A DNA stretch of 6,614 bases from a bacterium. Its GTDB lineage: Bacteria > Verrucomicrobiota > Verrucomicrobiae > Limisphaerales > J093. The notes under the pieces are model-generated. The model worked only from the letters and a program-made list of their open reading frames with translations, made no database searches and was not told the DNA's origin. The stretch lies in contig JAKCAB010000183.1 of NCBI GenBank assembly GCA_021839785.1, forward strand, positions 1 to 6,614. The letters run 5' to 3'. The stretch's first letter is position 1. Each line of letters begins with the position of its first letter. Shown here piece by piece: positions 1-6,212 of this stretch. Made by a program: the position numbers and the translations under genes.

Positions 1-45
1 TTGTTGGCGGAAGCCGGCGTCGTAGGGTTTGTGGGTTCGTGGCAT
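1..45 (-). CDS. Possible 5' end of an IS3-type transposase OrfA (partial, runs off the left edge)
   Basis: Read on the minus strand from an ATG at 45-43, the first 15 codons give MPRTHKPYDAGFRQQ and remain open to the window edge. The pattern of a short basic start followed by Y-D-x-x-F-R-x-Q resembles the opening of the Transposase_8/HTH_Tnp_1 domain found in IS3-family OrfA proteins, which bind the ends of the element. That family resemblance is from memory and rests on very few residues. A purine-rich stretch lies just upstream of the ATG. A competing minus-strand frame is also open from about 232 to 1, but it reads as low-complexity basic sequence with no recognisable pattern. The rest of the gene is outside the window, so neither intactness nor family can be decided here. 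Confidence 0.4.
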   Translation of the reverse strand, partial: MPRTHKPYDAGFRQQ

Positions 46-105
46 AGGTCTTCGCTTTCTGTTTACCACTCCACTTCACCTGTCTGCAAAATCGAAGAAA
101 CCTCA
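1..105 (-). mobile_element. Possible terminal portion of an insertion sequence
   Basis: If the OrfA-like start at 45 is real, the end of the element should lie a few tens of bases further right. The minus-strand sequence from 105 begins TGAGG and contains TTTTGCAGACAGGTG about 15 bases in. IS3-family ends usually begin with TG, and those of the IS2 group carry a comparable TTTCCAGACATCTG stretch (from memory). This part is visibly AT-richer than the flanking genes. The boundary at 105 is a guess, because the other end, the second inverted repeat and the target duplication are outside the window. Confidence 0.25.
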
Positions 106-112
106 GTCCGTC

Positions 113-153
113 GGCCTGCGCTTCGCTCCGGCCTCCTCCAGGCCCGCAGGGCC
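113..153. repeat. Nested GC-rich inverted repeat
   Basis: GGCCTGCG at 113-120 can pair with CGCAGGGCC at 145-153 with one bulged G. Inside it, GGCCT at 130-134 pairs perfectly with AGGCC at 140-144 around a five-base loop. No T-run follows on either strand, so it is not a convincing intrinsic terminator. It may be a dispersed palindromic element or a remnant flanking the possible insertion sequence to the left. Confidence 0.35.
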
Positions 154-160
154 AACGGAG

Positions 161-219
161 TCCACCTTTGCTCGCACACCTATCCACGTTTGAACGCACC
201 CTGTCCACGTTTGCTCGCA
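161..219. repeat. Three direct copies of a 16-base motif at 21-22-base spacing
   Basis: Copies of TCCACSTTTGNNCGCA start at 161, 183 and 204: TCCACCTTTGCTCGCA, TCCACGTTTGAACGCA and TCCACGTTTGCTCGCA. The spacings are 22 and 21 bases, close to two turns of B-DNA, so all copies present the same face. The intervening five to six bases are poorly conserved. No gene explains them. Candidate roles are protein-binding iterons, a minisatellite, or remnants of a mobile element; the sequence does not decide between these. Confidence 0.6.
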
Positions 220-247
220 ACGCAGCACCCATTATCTGGAAACTACG

Positions 248-288
248 TTTTTCACGCGGCGAAACCTCGGTTTTTTCACGACGAGACC
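248..288. repeat. Imperfect direct repeat containing TTTTTCACG
   Basis: TTTTTCACG occurs at 248-256 and again at 272-280. Both are followed by similar purine-rich stretches ending in GAAACC (261-266) or GAGACC (283-288), so the unit is about 20 bases with a 24-base period. It directly follows the 16-base repeats, and nothing coding is recognised here. Confidence 0.4.
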
Positions 289-304
289 GCGCGACAACGC
301 GGTC
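285..304. repeat. Perfect 7-bp inverted repeat downstream of the permease
   Basis: GACCGCG at 285-291 pairs with CGCGGTC at 298-304 around a six-base loop. It lies about 40 bases beyond the permease stop codon in the direction of permease transcription. On that strand the stem is followed after eight bases by an A-run, not a T-run, so it does not look like a standard intrinsic terminator. It could still protect the 3' end of the transcript. Confidence 0.35.
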
Positions 305-342
305 CGCCGCGAGGGAACGCAAGATGCGGGCCAGTGGTTCGC

Positions 343-1836
343 CTATGCCGGCGTGGCGCCGCGGCGATGCCAGAACCAGTACACCGGCACACCAGCCAAC
401 ACGATCAGCAAGCCGGGCCAGGTGTTGCCGCGCGTCTTCGCCGCGACCAAGAGATCGAGCGCGATCAGCGACGCGGCGACCACGTAGATCGCGGGCAGGA
501 TCGGGTAGCCCAGCGCCCGGTAAGGCCGCTCGGCGTTGGGCCGGGTCCGCCGCAGCACGAACACGCCGGCGATGGTGAGCACGTAGAAAATCAGGACGGC
601 GAAAATCACGTAGTCGAGCAGATCCCCGTAAGTGCCGGACAGCGTGAGCAGGCAGGCCCAGACGCATTGGACAATCAGGCCATTGCGCGGAACGCCGTGC
701 GCGTTCAGTTGTCCGACACCGCGGAAAAACAGTCCATCCTGCGCCATCGCGTAATAAACCCGCGCGCCGGCGAGGACCATGCCGTTGATGCAGCCGAAGG
801 TGGACACGAGGATCAGGATGGCCATCACCACCACGGCCCGGTCGCTCAAAATCACCTGCATGGCCGCGGTGGCCACGCGTTCGTTGCTGGCAAACTGAAT
901 GCCGCGCTCGACGACGGTGGCGCCGGCCGGGTTGCCCACCAGCGGCAAAGTCACGAGGTAGGCGACGTTCGCCAGCAGATACAGTCCGCAGACCAGTCCC
1001 ACGCCGAGGATGAGGCTGCGGGGCAGGTTGCGTTGTGGGTCCTTCACCTCGCCGGCCGTGAAGGTGACGTTGTTCCACGCGTCGGCCGAAAACAACGAGC
1101 CGACCATTGCCGTGCCCAACGCCAGAATCAGTCCCAGCGCGCTGAGCGGCGTGACTTGGACCGGGGCCGCGCCGCCGGCGGAGTTCGCGGCGACGGACGA
1201 ACTGGCGGTCCACCAGTCGTGGAAGTTGGCGCGGGTCGCCGTTTCATTTGCGCCCACGGTCAAGCCCAGCAGGATCAACGCGACGAGCGCCGCGATTTTG
1301 GCGAGCGTGAAGATGTTTTGGACGATCTTGCCGGTGCGCAGGCCGGTGGTGTTGGACCAAGTCAAGAGCACCAGGACACCAATGGCCACCAGCGTGGCGG
1401 GCGAAAGGGAGAAGCGCCCAACCTGCCAAAGTTTATTGGTCTCGGAGAGTTGCGGCACGAGCACGCCCAAGAACTTGGCGAAGGCCACGGCGACGGCGGC
1501 GATGGTGCCGGTCTGGATCACGAGGAACAACGTCCAGCCGTAAAGGAACCCCCAGAGCGGGCCGTAGGCTTCGCGCAAATAAACGTACTGCCCACCGGCG
1601 CGCGGCATCATCGCGGCCAGTTCACCGTAGCAGAGCGCGGCAATGACGGTGAGCACACCGGTCAGCACCCACACAACGAGCAGCCAGCCCGCCGAGCCGA
1701 CCTGGCGCGCGATGTCGGCCGACACGATGAAGATGCCCGAGCCGATCATCGAACCGGCCACGATCATGGCGGAGTCGAGCAGGCCGAGGCCGCGGACCAG
1801 GTGCGGTTGGTCGTTTGAAGGTGGGTTCTGGCTCAT
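343..1836 (-). CDS. APC-superfamily amino acid permease
   Basis: This 497-residue protein is very hydrophobic and has the length and layout of a 12-helix amino acid/polyamine/organocation transporter of the inner membrane. Helix 1 carries the GSGIF signature (residues 32-36) with the small residues that line the substrate site in this family. Around residues 246-273 the sequence ADAWNNVTFTAGEVKDPQRN followed by LPRSL matches the helix 6 / following-loop region of L-type amino acid transporter relatives. The loop at about 197-230 is longer and Ser/Ala/Gly-rich, and the C-terminus is short and basic. It probably moves neutral amino acids by symport or exchange, but the substrate cannot be read from sequence. 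The ATG at 1836 is the first possible start, because an in-frame TAG lies six codons upstream; no Shine-Dalgarno is visible. It is separated from polA by 235 bases and probably has its own promoter. Confidence 0.9.
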   Translation of the reverse strand: MSQNPPSNDQPHLVRGLGLLDSAMIVAGSMIGSGIFIVSADIARQVGSAGWLLVVWVLTGVLTVIAALCYGELAAMMPRAGGQYVYLREAYGPLWGFLYGWTLFLVIQTGTIAAVAVAFAKFLGVLVPQLSETNKLWQVGRFSLSPATLVAIGVLVLLTWSNTTGLRTGKIVQNIFTLAKIAALVALILLGLTVGANETATRANFHDWWTASSSVAANSAGGAAPVQVTPLSALGLILALGTAMVGSLFSADAWNNVTFTAGEVKDPQRNLPRSLILGVGLVCGLYLLANVAYLVTLPLVGNPAGATVVERGIQFASNERVATAAMQVILSDRAVVVMAILILVSTFGCINGMVLAGARVYYAMAQDGLFFRGVGQLNAHGVPRNGLIVQCVWACLLTLSGTYGDLLDYVIFAVLIFYVLTIAGVFVLRRTRPNAERPYRALGYPILPAIYVVAASLIALDLLVAAKTRGNTWPGLLIVLAGVPVYWFWHRRGATPA

Positions 1837-1850
1837 GATTGCTGGCGCGG

Positions 1851-1878
1851 ACTATGCCGGAGTTTCGTTGCCGAGCAA
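1851..1878 (-). promoter_or_regulatory. Possible permease promoter
   Basis: On the minus strand, CATAGT at 1856-1851 (four of six matches to TATAAT) lies 20 to 15 bases before the permease ATG. TTGCTC at 1878-1873 lies 16 bases further upstream and shares only the TTG of a -35 box. Transcription would start about eight bases before the ATG, leaving almost no leader. The spacing differs from the other three genes here, so this is the weakest of the set. Confidence 0.3.
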
Positions 1879-1915
1879 GGTGGGGTTGGTCTCAGTTCGA
1901 AGTTGTCGTCGGCGC

Positions 1916-1956
1916 GCGGGCGTCGCGCCCGCAGTTTCCGGTCTCTAGCCGGAAAC
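1916..1956. repeat. Two adjacent perfect hairpins (REP-like palindromes)
   Basis: GCGGGCG at 1916-1922 pairs with CGCCCGC at 1926-1932 around a three-base loop. One base later GTTTCCGG at 1934-1941 pairs with CCGGAAAC at 1949-1956 around a seven-base loop. Both stems are perfect. They lie in the gap between the polA stop and the permease start, neither is followed by a T-run, and paired short palindromes of this kind are typical of dispersed REP-like elements. They may also stabilise the polA 3' end. Confidence 0.55.
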
Positions 1957-2003
1957 GCTCAGTCCCGAAACGGCAATACAGCCTGATCGCGCATGGTTCC
2001 GCG

Positions 2004-2039
2004 CCGGTCTGCCGGCGAGACGCCGGCAGGAGCGACCGG
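2004..2039. repeat. Compound inverted repeat just downstream of polA
   Basis: CTGCCGGC at 2009-2016 pairs perfectly with GCCGGCAG at 2022-2029 around the loop GAGAC. An outer pair, CCGGT at 2004-2008 with ACCGG at 2035-2039, encloses it and leaves a five-base bulge on one side. It lies 33-68 bases past the polA stop in the direction of polA transcription. No T-run follows on the polA strand, so it may be a non-canonical terminator or another unit of the same palindromic repeat family as at 1916-1956. Confidence 0.5.
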
Positions 2040-2071
2040 GACGGCCGCGTTCCCCGAAACTGGAGTCCGGC

Positions 2072-4963
2072 TCAGTGTGCTGCCAGCCAGTTGGCGCCCG
2101 TGCCCATTTCGACTTCGATCGGGACGGGCAGGGCGAGCGCGGATTTCATTTGCTCCGCCACGAACGTCCGCACCTCGGCTTCCTCGGCCCGGCGCAGGTC
2201 GAAAACGAGTTCGTCGTGGACCTGCAACACCATGCGCGTGTGCAGTCCGCGGCGCTCCAGTTCGCGGTGAATGCCGGACATGGCGAGTTTGATCATGTCG
2301 GCGGCGGTGCCCTGGATCGGCGCGTTAATGGCGTTGCGCTCGGCGGCGCCGCGCACCGTGCCGTTCGCGGAACGGATGTCGCGCAAGTATCGCCGCCGGC
2401 CGGTGAGCGTTTCCACGAAGCCGTTTTCCTGCGCGAACCGGATGGTCTGGTCGATGTACCGCCGAATGCCGGGATAGCTGGCGAAGTAATGCTCGATGAT
2501 CTCCGCCGCCTCGCGCCGACCGATGCCGAGCCGTTGGGCGAGACCGAATGCGGAGATGCCATAGGCGATGCCGAAATTGACCATCTTCGCCTGCCGTCGT
2601 TGCTCGGGCGTCACCAGTCCGGGCATCACGCCAAACACGCGCGCCGCCGTGGCGGTGTGAATGTCCTCGCCGCGCCGGAAGGCTTCGATCATCGCGGTTT
2701 CTCCGCTCATGGCAGCGATGACGCGCAACTCGATCTGCGAATAGTCCGCCGAGAGCAAGGTCCAATCGCCACCTGGCCGCGCCACGAAAGCCCGGCGGAT
2801 TTCCTGGCCGAGTTCGGTGCGGATCGGGATGTTCTGGAGATTCGGGTCCTGCGAACTGAGCCGGCCGGTGGCGGTCGCGACCTGGTAAAACGTGGTGTGC
2901 ACGCGGCCGGTGCGTTTCGAAATCGCCGCCGGCAAGGCGTCGGCGTAAGTGGACTTGAGCTTGGCGACGGCGCGGTAATCGAGAATTCGCCGGACGATTT
3001 CGTGGTCGGTGGCCAGGCTTTGCAGCGTCTGTTCGTCGGTCGCGTATTGGCCGGTGGCGGTCTTGCGCGGGCGATCCACCAGCTTGAGTTCGTCGAAAAG
3101 AACTTCGCCCAGTTGTTTGTTCGAATTGACGTTGAACTCGCGGCCGGCGAGACGCTGGATTGCGCCCTCGTGTTCGGCCATCTGTTTACCCAGTTGTGCG
3201 CTGAAGTCGGCCAGCACAGACGCATCCACCCGCACGCCCTCGAATTCCATGGCCGCGATCGCCGGCAGGACCGGCATCTCGAGCTCGTAAAATACGCGCT
3301 CCGCACCGCGTTCCTTGAGCAGCGGCGCGAAGTGGCTGTGCAGTTGCCAGGTCACATCCGCGTCCTCGGCGGAGTACTCGGCGACTTGCTCGACCGCCAC
3401 CTCAGCCATGCTTCGCTGGTCGGCGCCCTTCGGGCCGATGAGGTGCTCGATCGGCACCGGCGTGTAGCCGAGATAGACTTCCGAGCAATAATCCATGCCG
3501 TGCCGTTGTTCCGGTTCGATCAGCGCGTGCGCGATCATGGTGTCGAACAACGGCCCGCGCACCCCCACGCCGTTCCACTTCAAGACCAGCAAATCGAACT
3601 TCAAGTTGTGGCCGACCTTGAGCGTGCTCTCGTCGGCAAAGAGCGGGCGAATCTCCGCCAACGCCTGTTCCGCGAAATCCGTTCCCGGCGAACCCGCGCC
3701 ATCCAGCGCAATGTAAGCCCCCGTTCCGGCCTCGAAACTCAACGCGATGCCGAGCAGCCTGGCGGTCTGCGGGTCGAGGCCGTCCGTTTCGGTGTCGAAG
3801 CAGAAAGCTGGCTGCGCTGCGAGTTTAGTCTTGAGCTTGGCCAGTTGCCCGGCGGTGGTCACGAGGTCGTAGCGGTGCGGGGTGTTGCCGATGGTGCGGA
3901 GGCCGGGCCGCGGTTCGGCGGGCGGCGGCGCAGGCGCGGCGGCCTGGCGCGGAGCAGGCGCCTTCGTTTGCGCAGGCTTGGCCGGTTGCGGACTTGCGGC
4001 TCCGAACAAGTCCAACTCGCCCGCAGTGGCTTCGGGTTTCGGATTTCGGCTTTCGGATTTCGCGGCAGCAGCGCCACGGCCGGCTTTGAATTGCTCGCCG
4101 TACAGGCGGCGGCCGATGGCGTTGAACTCGAACTCGACGCACAAGGCTTGCAGGGCCGCGTCATCACGCGAGTGCAGTCGCAGGTCTGCCAAGTCCAAGT
4201 CCAGTGGCACGTCGGTGATGATCGTGGCGAGCCGGCGGCTCAGGCGCGCCTGGTCCGCGTGCTGGCGCAGCGCTTCGCCGAGCTTGCCTTTTACCTCGCC
4301 GGCATGTTCCAGCACGCCTTCGAGCGAACCGAATTGAGCGAGCAGTTTGGCGGCGGTTTTCTCGCCGACGCCGGGCACGCCAGGAATGTTGTCGCTGGCA
4401 TCGCCCATCAAGCCCAACAAGTCCACCACCTGGTCCACGCGCGCGAGGCCCCAGCGGGCGCAAACGTCGGCGGGCTTCAGCACCTCGACATCGGCGCCCT
4501 GCCGGCCCGGTTTCCAAAGGAACGTGTGTGCGTCCACGAGTTGGCCGAAATCCTTGTCGGGCGTGACCATGTAAGTCTCGAAGCCCGCGGATTCGGCACG
4601 GCGCGCGAGGGTGCCAATAACGTCGTCCGCTTCGTAACCGTCCAACGCGAGCGCGCGAATCCGGAACGCCTCGACGATCCGGCGCAAGTGCGGCAGCGCC
4701 GCGCTCAAATCCTCCGGCATTTCCTCGCGCTGGGCCTTGTAGGCGGGGAATTCGCGATGGCGTGGCGTGGGCGCGGCAGTGTCGAACGCGACTGCCAGGT
4801 GCGTGGGCTGGCCGGATTCGAGAATGTCGAGCAGCGTGTTCGTGAAACCGAAGAGCGCGGAGCTGTTGAAGCCCGACGACGTGCGGATCGGCCGGCCGAC
4901 AAAGGCGAAATGCGCTCGATAGGCCAGCGCCATGCCATCGAGCAGGAACAGACGGTTCGACAT
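2072..4963 (-). CDS. polA: DNA polymerase I (5' nuclease, 3'-5' proofreading exonuclease and polymerase)
   Basis: The 963 residues cover all three domains. The 5' nuclease (about 1-290) has D9, D61, E111/D113/D114, D136/D138 and D188/D191, matching the metal-binding acidic residues of flap nucleases, plus the helix-hairpin-helix segment GVPGVGEKTAAKLL. The proofreading domain (about 362-560) keeps D390 and E392 (DTE), D457 in HNLKFD, and Y530/D534, so it should be active. The polymerase domain has motif A ADYSQIELR with D740 and E745, the O helix with R789, K793, F797 and Y801, and motif C VHDE with D917 and E918. The enzyme removes RNA primers, fills gaps and serves excision repair. It is longer than E. 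coli Pol I (928 residues), mainly through a Pro/Ala-rich linker at about 292-360. The ATG at 4963 is fixed by an in-frame TAA four codons upstream; there is no Shine-Dalgarno. It is divergent from the TPR gene. Confidence 0.98.
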   Translation of the reverse strand: MSNRLFLLDGMALAYRAHFAFVGRPIRTSSGFNSSALFGFTNTLLDILESGQPTHLAVAFDTAAPTPRHREFPAYKAQREEMPEDLSAALPHLRRIVEAFRIRALALDGYEADDVIGTLARRAESAGFETYMVTPDKDFGQLVDAHTFLWKPGRQGADVEVLKPADVCARWGLARVDQVVDLLGLMGDASDNIPGVPGVGEKTAAKLLAQFGSLEGVLEHAGEVKGKLGEALRQHADQARLSRRLATIITDVPLDLDLADLRLHSRDDAALQALCVEFEFNAIGRRLYGEQFKAGRGAAAAKSESRNPKPEATAGELDLFGAASPQPAKPAQTKAPAPRQAAAPAPPPAEPRPGLRTIGNTPHRYDLVTTAGQLAKLKTKLAAQPAFCFDTETDGLDPQTARLLGIALSFEAGTGAYIALDGAGSPGTDFAEQALAEIRPLFADESTLKVGHNLKFDLLVLKWNGVGVRGPLFDTMIAHALIEPEQRHGMDYCSEVYLGYTPVPIEHLIGPKGADQRSMAEVAVEQVAEYSAEDADVTWQLHSHFAPLLKERGAERVFYELEMPVLPAIAAMEFEGVRVDASVLADFSAQLGKQMAEHEGAIQRLAGREFNVNSNKQLGEVLFDELKLVDRPRKTATGQYATDEQTLQSLATDHEIVRRILDYRAVAKLKSTYADALPAAISKRTGRVHTTFYQVATATGRLSSQDPNLQNIPIRTELGQEIRRAFVARPGGDWTLLSADYSQIELRVIAAMSGETAMIEAFRRGEDIHTATAARVFGVMPGLVTPEQRRQAKMVNFGIAYGISAFGLAQRLGIGRREAAEIIEHYFASYPGIRRYIDQTIRFAQENGFVETLTGRRRYLRDIRSANGTVRGAAERNAINAPIQGTAADMIKLAMSGIHRELERRGLHTRMVLQVHDELVFDLRRAEEAEVRTFVAEQMKSALALPVPIEVEMGTGANWLAAH
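4004..4018 (-). other. ELDLF motif in the polA linker, resembling a sliding-clamp-binding peptide
   Basis: Residues 316-320 of PolA read E-L-D-L-F, followed by glycine, within an otherwise Pro/Ala-rich and probably disordered linker. Bacterial beta-clamp-binding peptides commonly follow Q-L-S/D-L-F. Here four of the five positions fit and the usual glutamine is glutamate. Whether it binds the clamp is inference. Confidence 0.35.
4033..4060. repeat. Four tandem CGGNTTT heptamers inside polA
   Basis: The plus strand reads CGGGTTT, CGGATTT, CGGCTTT and CGGATTT in four consecutive seven-base units, with a degenerate half-unit on the left. On the coding strand it encodes SESRNPKPE-like residues (about 302-311) in the interdomain linker. 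Seven is not a multiple of three, so loss or gain of one unit would shift the polA frame. Similar peptides (SEIRNPK repeats) arise from this heptamer in Verrucomicrobia-like genomes, as I recall. Confidence 0.75.
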
Positions 4964-4969
4964 GGGCGC

Positions 4970-4998
4970 AGCTTAGCCCACGAACGGGGCCAAGTCAG
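4970..4998 (-). promoter_or_regulatory. polA promoter, predicted leaderless
   Basis: On the minus strand, GCTAAGCT occupies 4977-4970, so the -10 hexamer TAAGCT covers -12 to -7 relative to the ATG at 4963. CTGACT at 4998-4993, four of six matches to TTGACA, lies exactly 17 bases upstream. This geometry places transcription start at or next to the A of the ATG, with no room for a ribosome binding site. The TAA of the -10 box is also the in-frame stop that fixes the start codon. Confidence 0.6.
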
Positions 4999-5024
4999 CC
5001 GCGGCGGAGACTGCGAAAGCGGGT

Positions 5025-5053
5025 TTGTGCGCGCGCGCCGACTCGGCTAGCTT
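5025..5053 (+). promoter_or_regulatory. TPR-gene promoter, predicted leaderless
   Basis: TTGTGC at 5025-5030 and TAGCTT at 5048-5053 are separated by 17 bases. The -10 box is preceded by GC, giving GCTAGCTT at 5046-5053, and lies at -12 to -7 from the GTG at 5060. The spacer contains the 11-base palindrome GCCGACTCGGC (5037-5047), immediately next to the -10 box, which could be an operator or chance in GC-rich DNA. Confidence 0.6.
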
Positions 5054-5059
5054 CGCGGC

Positions 5060-6130
5060 GTGAACGAGCTTTTGTTGGGACTGCTGTCGGCGATGGTGGC
5101 CACCAACCAGGTCATTGCCGCCAGCAACGTCGTGGCCCGGACCACCGGCATCCACGTGCCCGTGGTCGATCCGAACGATCCGGTCGAGCGCGAGTACCAG
5201 CAACTGCTCGCCAAGGACGACGAGGCGCAAAGCGAGGTGGACGAATGGATCAAGCAGGCGGGCGAGGCCAAAACACCCGGCGGCCAGCCGGACCCGGTGG
5301 CCGAAGTCACGCTCAATGCTCGCATCAAACAGCGCTTCGAGCCGGTGGAGCAAGGGTACAAGGACTTCCTGCTGCGCAACCCGCGCCACGCCCGCGCCCG
5401 GTTGGCCTATGGCAGCATGCTCAGCGATTTTGGACGCTATGACGAGGCCGTCGAGCAGTGGGAGAAGGCGCGGGAACTGGAGCCCAACAACCCGGCAACT
5501 TGGAACAACCTGGCCGACCATTTCAGCCATTTCGGTCCCGCGCGGAAGTGCATCGAATACTTCGCCAAGGCGGTGGAATTGAACCCGAAGGAACCGGTGT
5601 ACCGCTGGAACCTCGCCACCGCGGTGTTTGCCTTCCGGGCGGACGCGCGCGAAATCTATAAACTCAAGGACGACCAGGCCGTGTTGCGCCAGGCGCTTGA
5701 GCTTTACCGGCAGGCCCGCGCGCTCGCGCCGAATGACTTCAAAATCGCGACCGACCTGGCCCAAGTTTATTACTACATTGCGCCGGCACCGGCTGGGGAC
5801 GATCCGGCGGCGAAACGCGCGGCGGAGGCCGCCGTGCTCGCCGAAGGATTGGCGGCCTGGAAAGATGCCGAGAAACTGGCCAGCACCGACCTGGAGCGCC
5901 AGGGGTTGGCGATCCACATGGCGCGGCTTTGCGGGATGCACGGTGACTTTGACCAGGGACGAAGTTTCTTGGACAAGGTCACCGAGCCCGGGTTGGCGGA
6001 CATCAAGGCGCGCGTGCGGCGGGGAATCGACTACAAGGCAAACCTTGCCCGTGACACGGCGGCGCCTGCCGCGTCCACCCCGGAAAAGGCCGCGGCTGCG
6101 GAACCGGCGTCCAACCCGTCCCCGAAATAG
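5060..6130 (+). CDS. Tetratricopeptide-repeat protein, probably exported or membrane-anchored
   Basis: This is a 356-residue protein starting with GTG. Residues 3-21 are hydrophobic (ELLLGLLSAMVATNQVIAA) and look like a signal sequence or anchor, although the usual basic residues before the core are missing. Residues 33-70 contain a VPVVDPNDPVEREY segment followed by an acidic helix. TPR-type helical pairs follow at about 110-143 (ending WEKARELEPN) and 144-177 (ending FAKAVELNPK), with a third at about 178-225 that carries an insertion and ends YRQARALAPN. Weaker helical repeats run to about 325, and the tail (332-356) is Ala/Pro-rich and likely disordered. TPRs are protein-protein interaction scaffolds; no catalytic domain is seen and the partner is unknown. 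An in-frame TAG four codons upstream fixes the GTG as the earliest start. The gene is divergent from polA and followed by a tRNA gene, so neither neighbour indicates its role. Confidence 0.88.
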   Translation: MNELLLGLLSAMVATNQVIAASNVVARTTGIHVPVVDPNDPVEREYQQLLAKDDEAQSEVDEWIKQAGEAKTPGGQPDPVAEVTLNARIKQRFEPVEQGYKDFLLRNPRHARARLAYGSMLSDFGRYDEAVEQWEKARELEPNNPATWNNLADHFSHFGPARKCIEYFAKAVELNPKEPVYRWNLATAVFAFRADAREIYKLKDDQAVLRQALELYRQARALAPNDFKIATDLAQVYYYIAPAPAGDDPAAKRAAEAAVLAEGLAAWKDAEKLASTDLERQGLAIHMARLCGMHGDFDQGRSFLDKVTEPGLADIKARVRRGIDYKANLARDTAAPAASTPEKAAAAEPASNPSPK

Positions 6131-6171
6131 CGACCGACGCTCAGGCGACGTGCCGAAAACAGAGAATGCGC

Positions 6172-6199
6172 TTGCAGCGAGTCGGCGGCGTGTTTCAAT
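6172..6199 (+). promoter_or_regulatory. Possible tRNA-Leu promoter
   Basis: TTGCAG at 6172-6177 and TTCAAT at 6194-6199 are 16 bases apart and match the -35 and -10 consensus at three and four of six positions. Transcription would begin around 6206, about seven bases before the mature tRNA 5' end. The site lies in the gap after the TPR stop at 6130, where no terminator is evident, so read-through from the TPR gene is also possible. Confidence 0.4.
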
Positions 6200-6212
6200 G
6201 CGCGTCGCGGGT

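Noticed and set aside
161..219. CRISPR array
   Set aside because: The repeats are 16 bases with 5-6-base gaps, far too short for repeat-spacer units, only three copies, and no cas gene is present.
1..232. Minus-strand frame from an ATG at 232 open to the left edge
   Set aside because: It overlaps the OrfA-like start in another frame, spans the direct repeats and the GC hairpin, and reads as Arg/Gly-rich sequence. Its short internal ANVD/SNVD echo follows from the 21-base DNA repeat.
285..304. Intrinsic terminator for the permease
   Set aside because: The stem is perfect, but on the permease strand it is followed by an A-run, not U residues, so it is listed only as an inverted repeat.
1..1818. 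A plus-strand open frame of about 600 codons antisense to the permease
   Set aside because: Same cause as above: it mirrors the permease codons and ends at the antisense of a TCA serine codon. The translation is low-complexity and His/Gln/Arg-rich, unlike a folded protein.
4033..4060. Phase-variation switch of polA by heptamer slippage
   Set aside because: Only four imperfect units are present; sequence differences between units lower slippage, and frequent loss of DNA polymerase I would be costly. Kept only as a repeat finding.
2075..5050. A plus-strand open frame of about 990 codons running antisense through all of polA
   Set aside because: It lies codon-on-codon opposite polA, which uses no TTA, CTA or TCA codons. 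In GC-rich DNA that alone keeps the antisense frame open. The product is rich in Arg/Gly/His with no recognisable domain, whereas polA has every catalytic motif.
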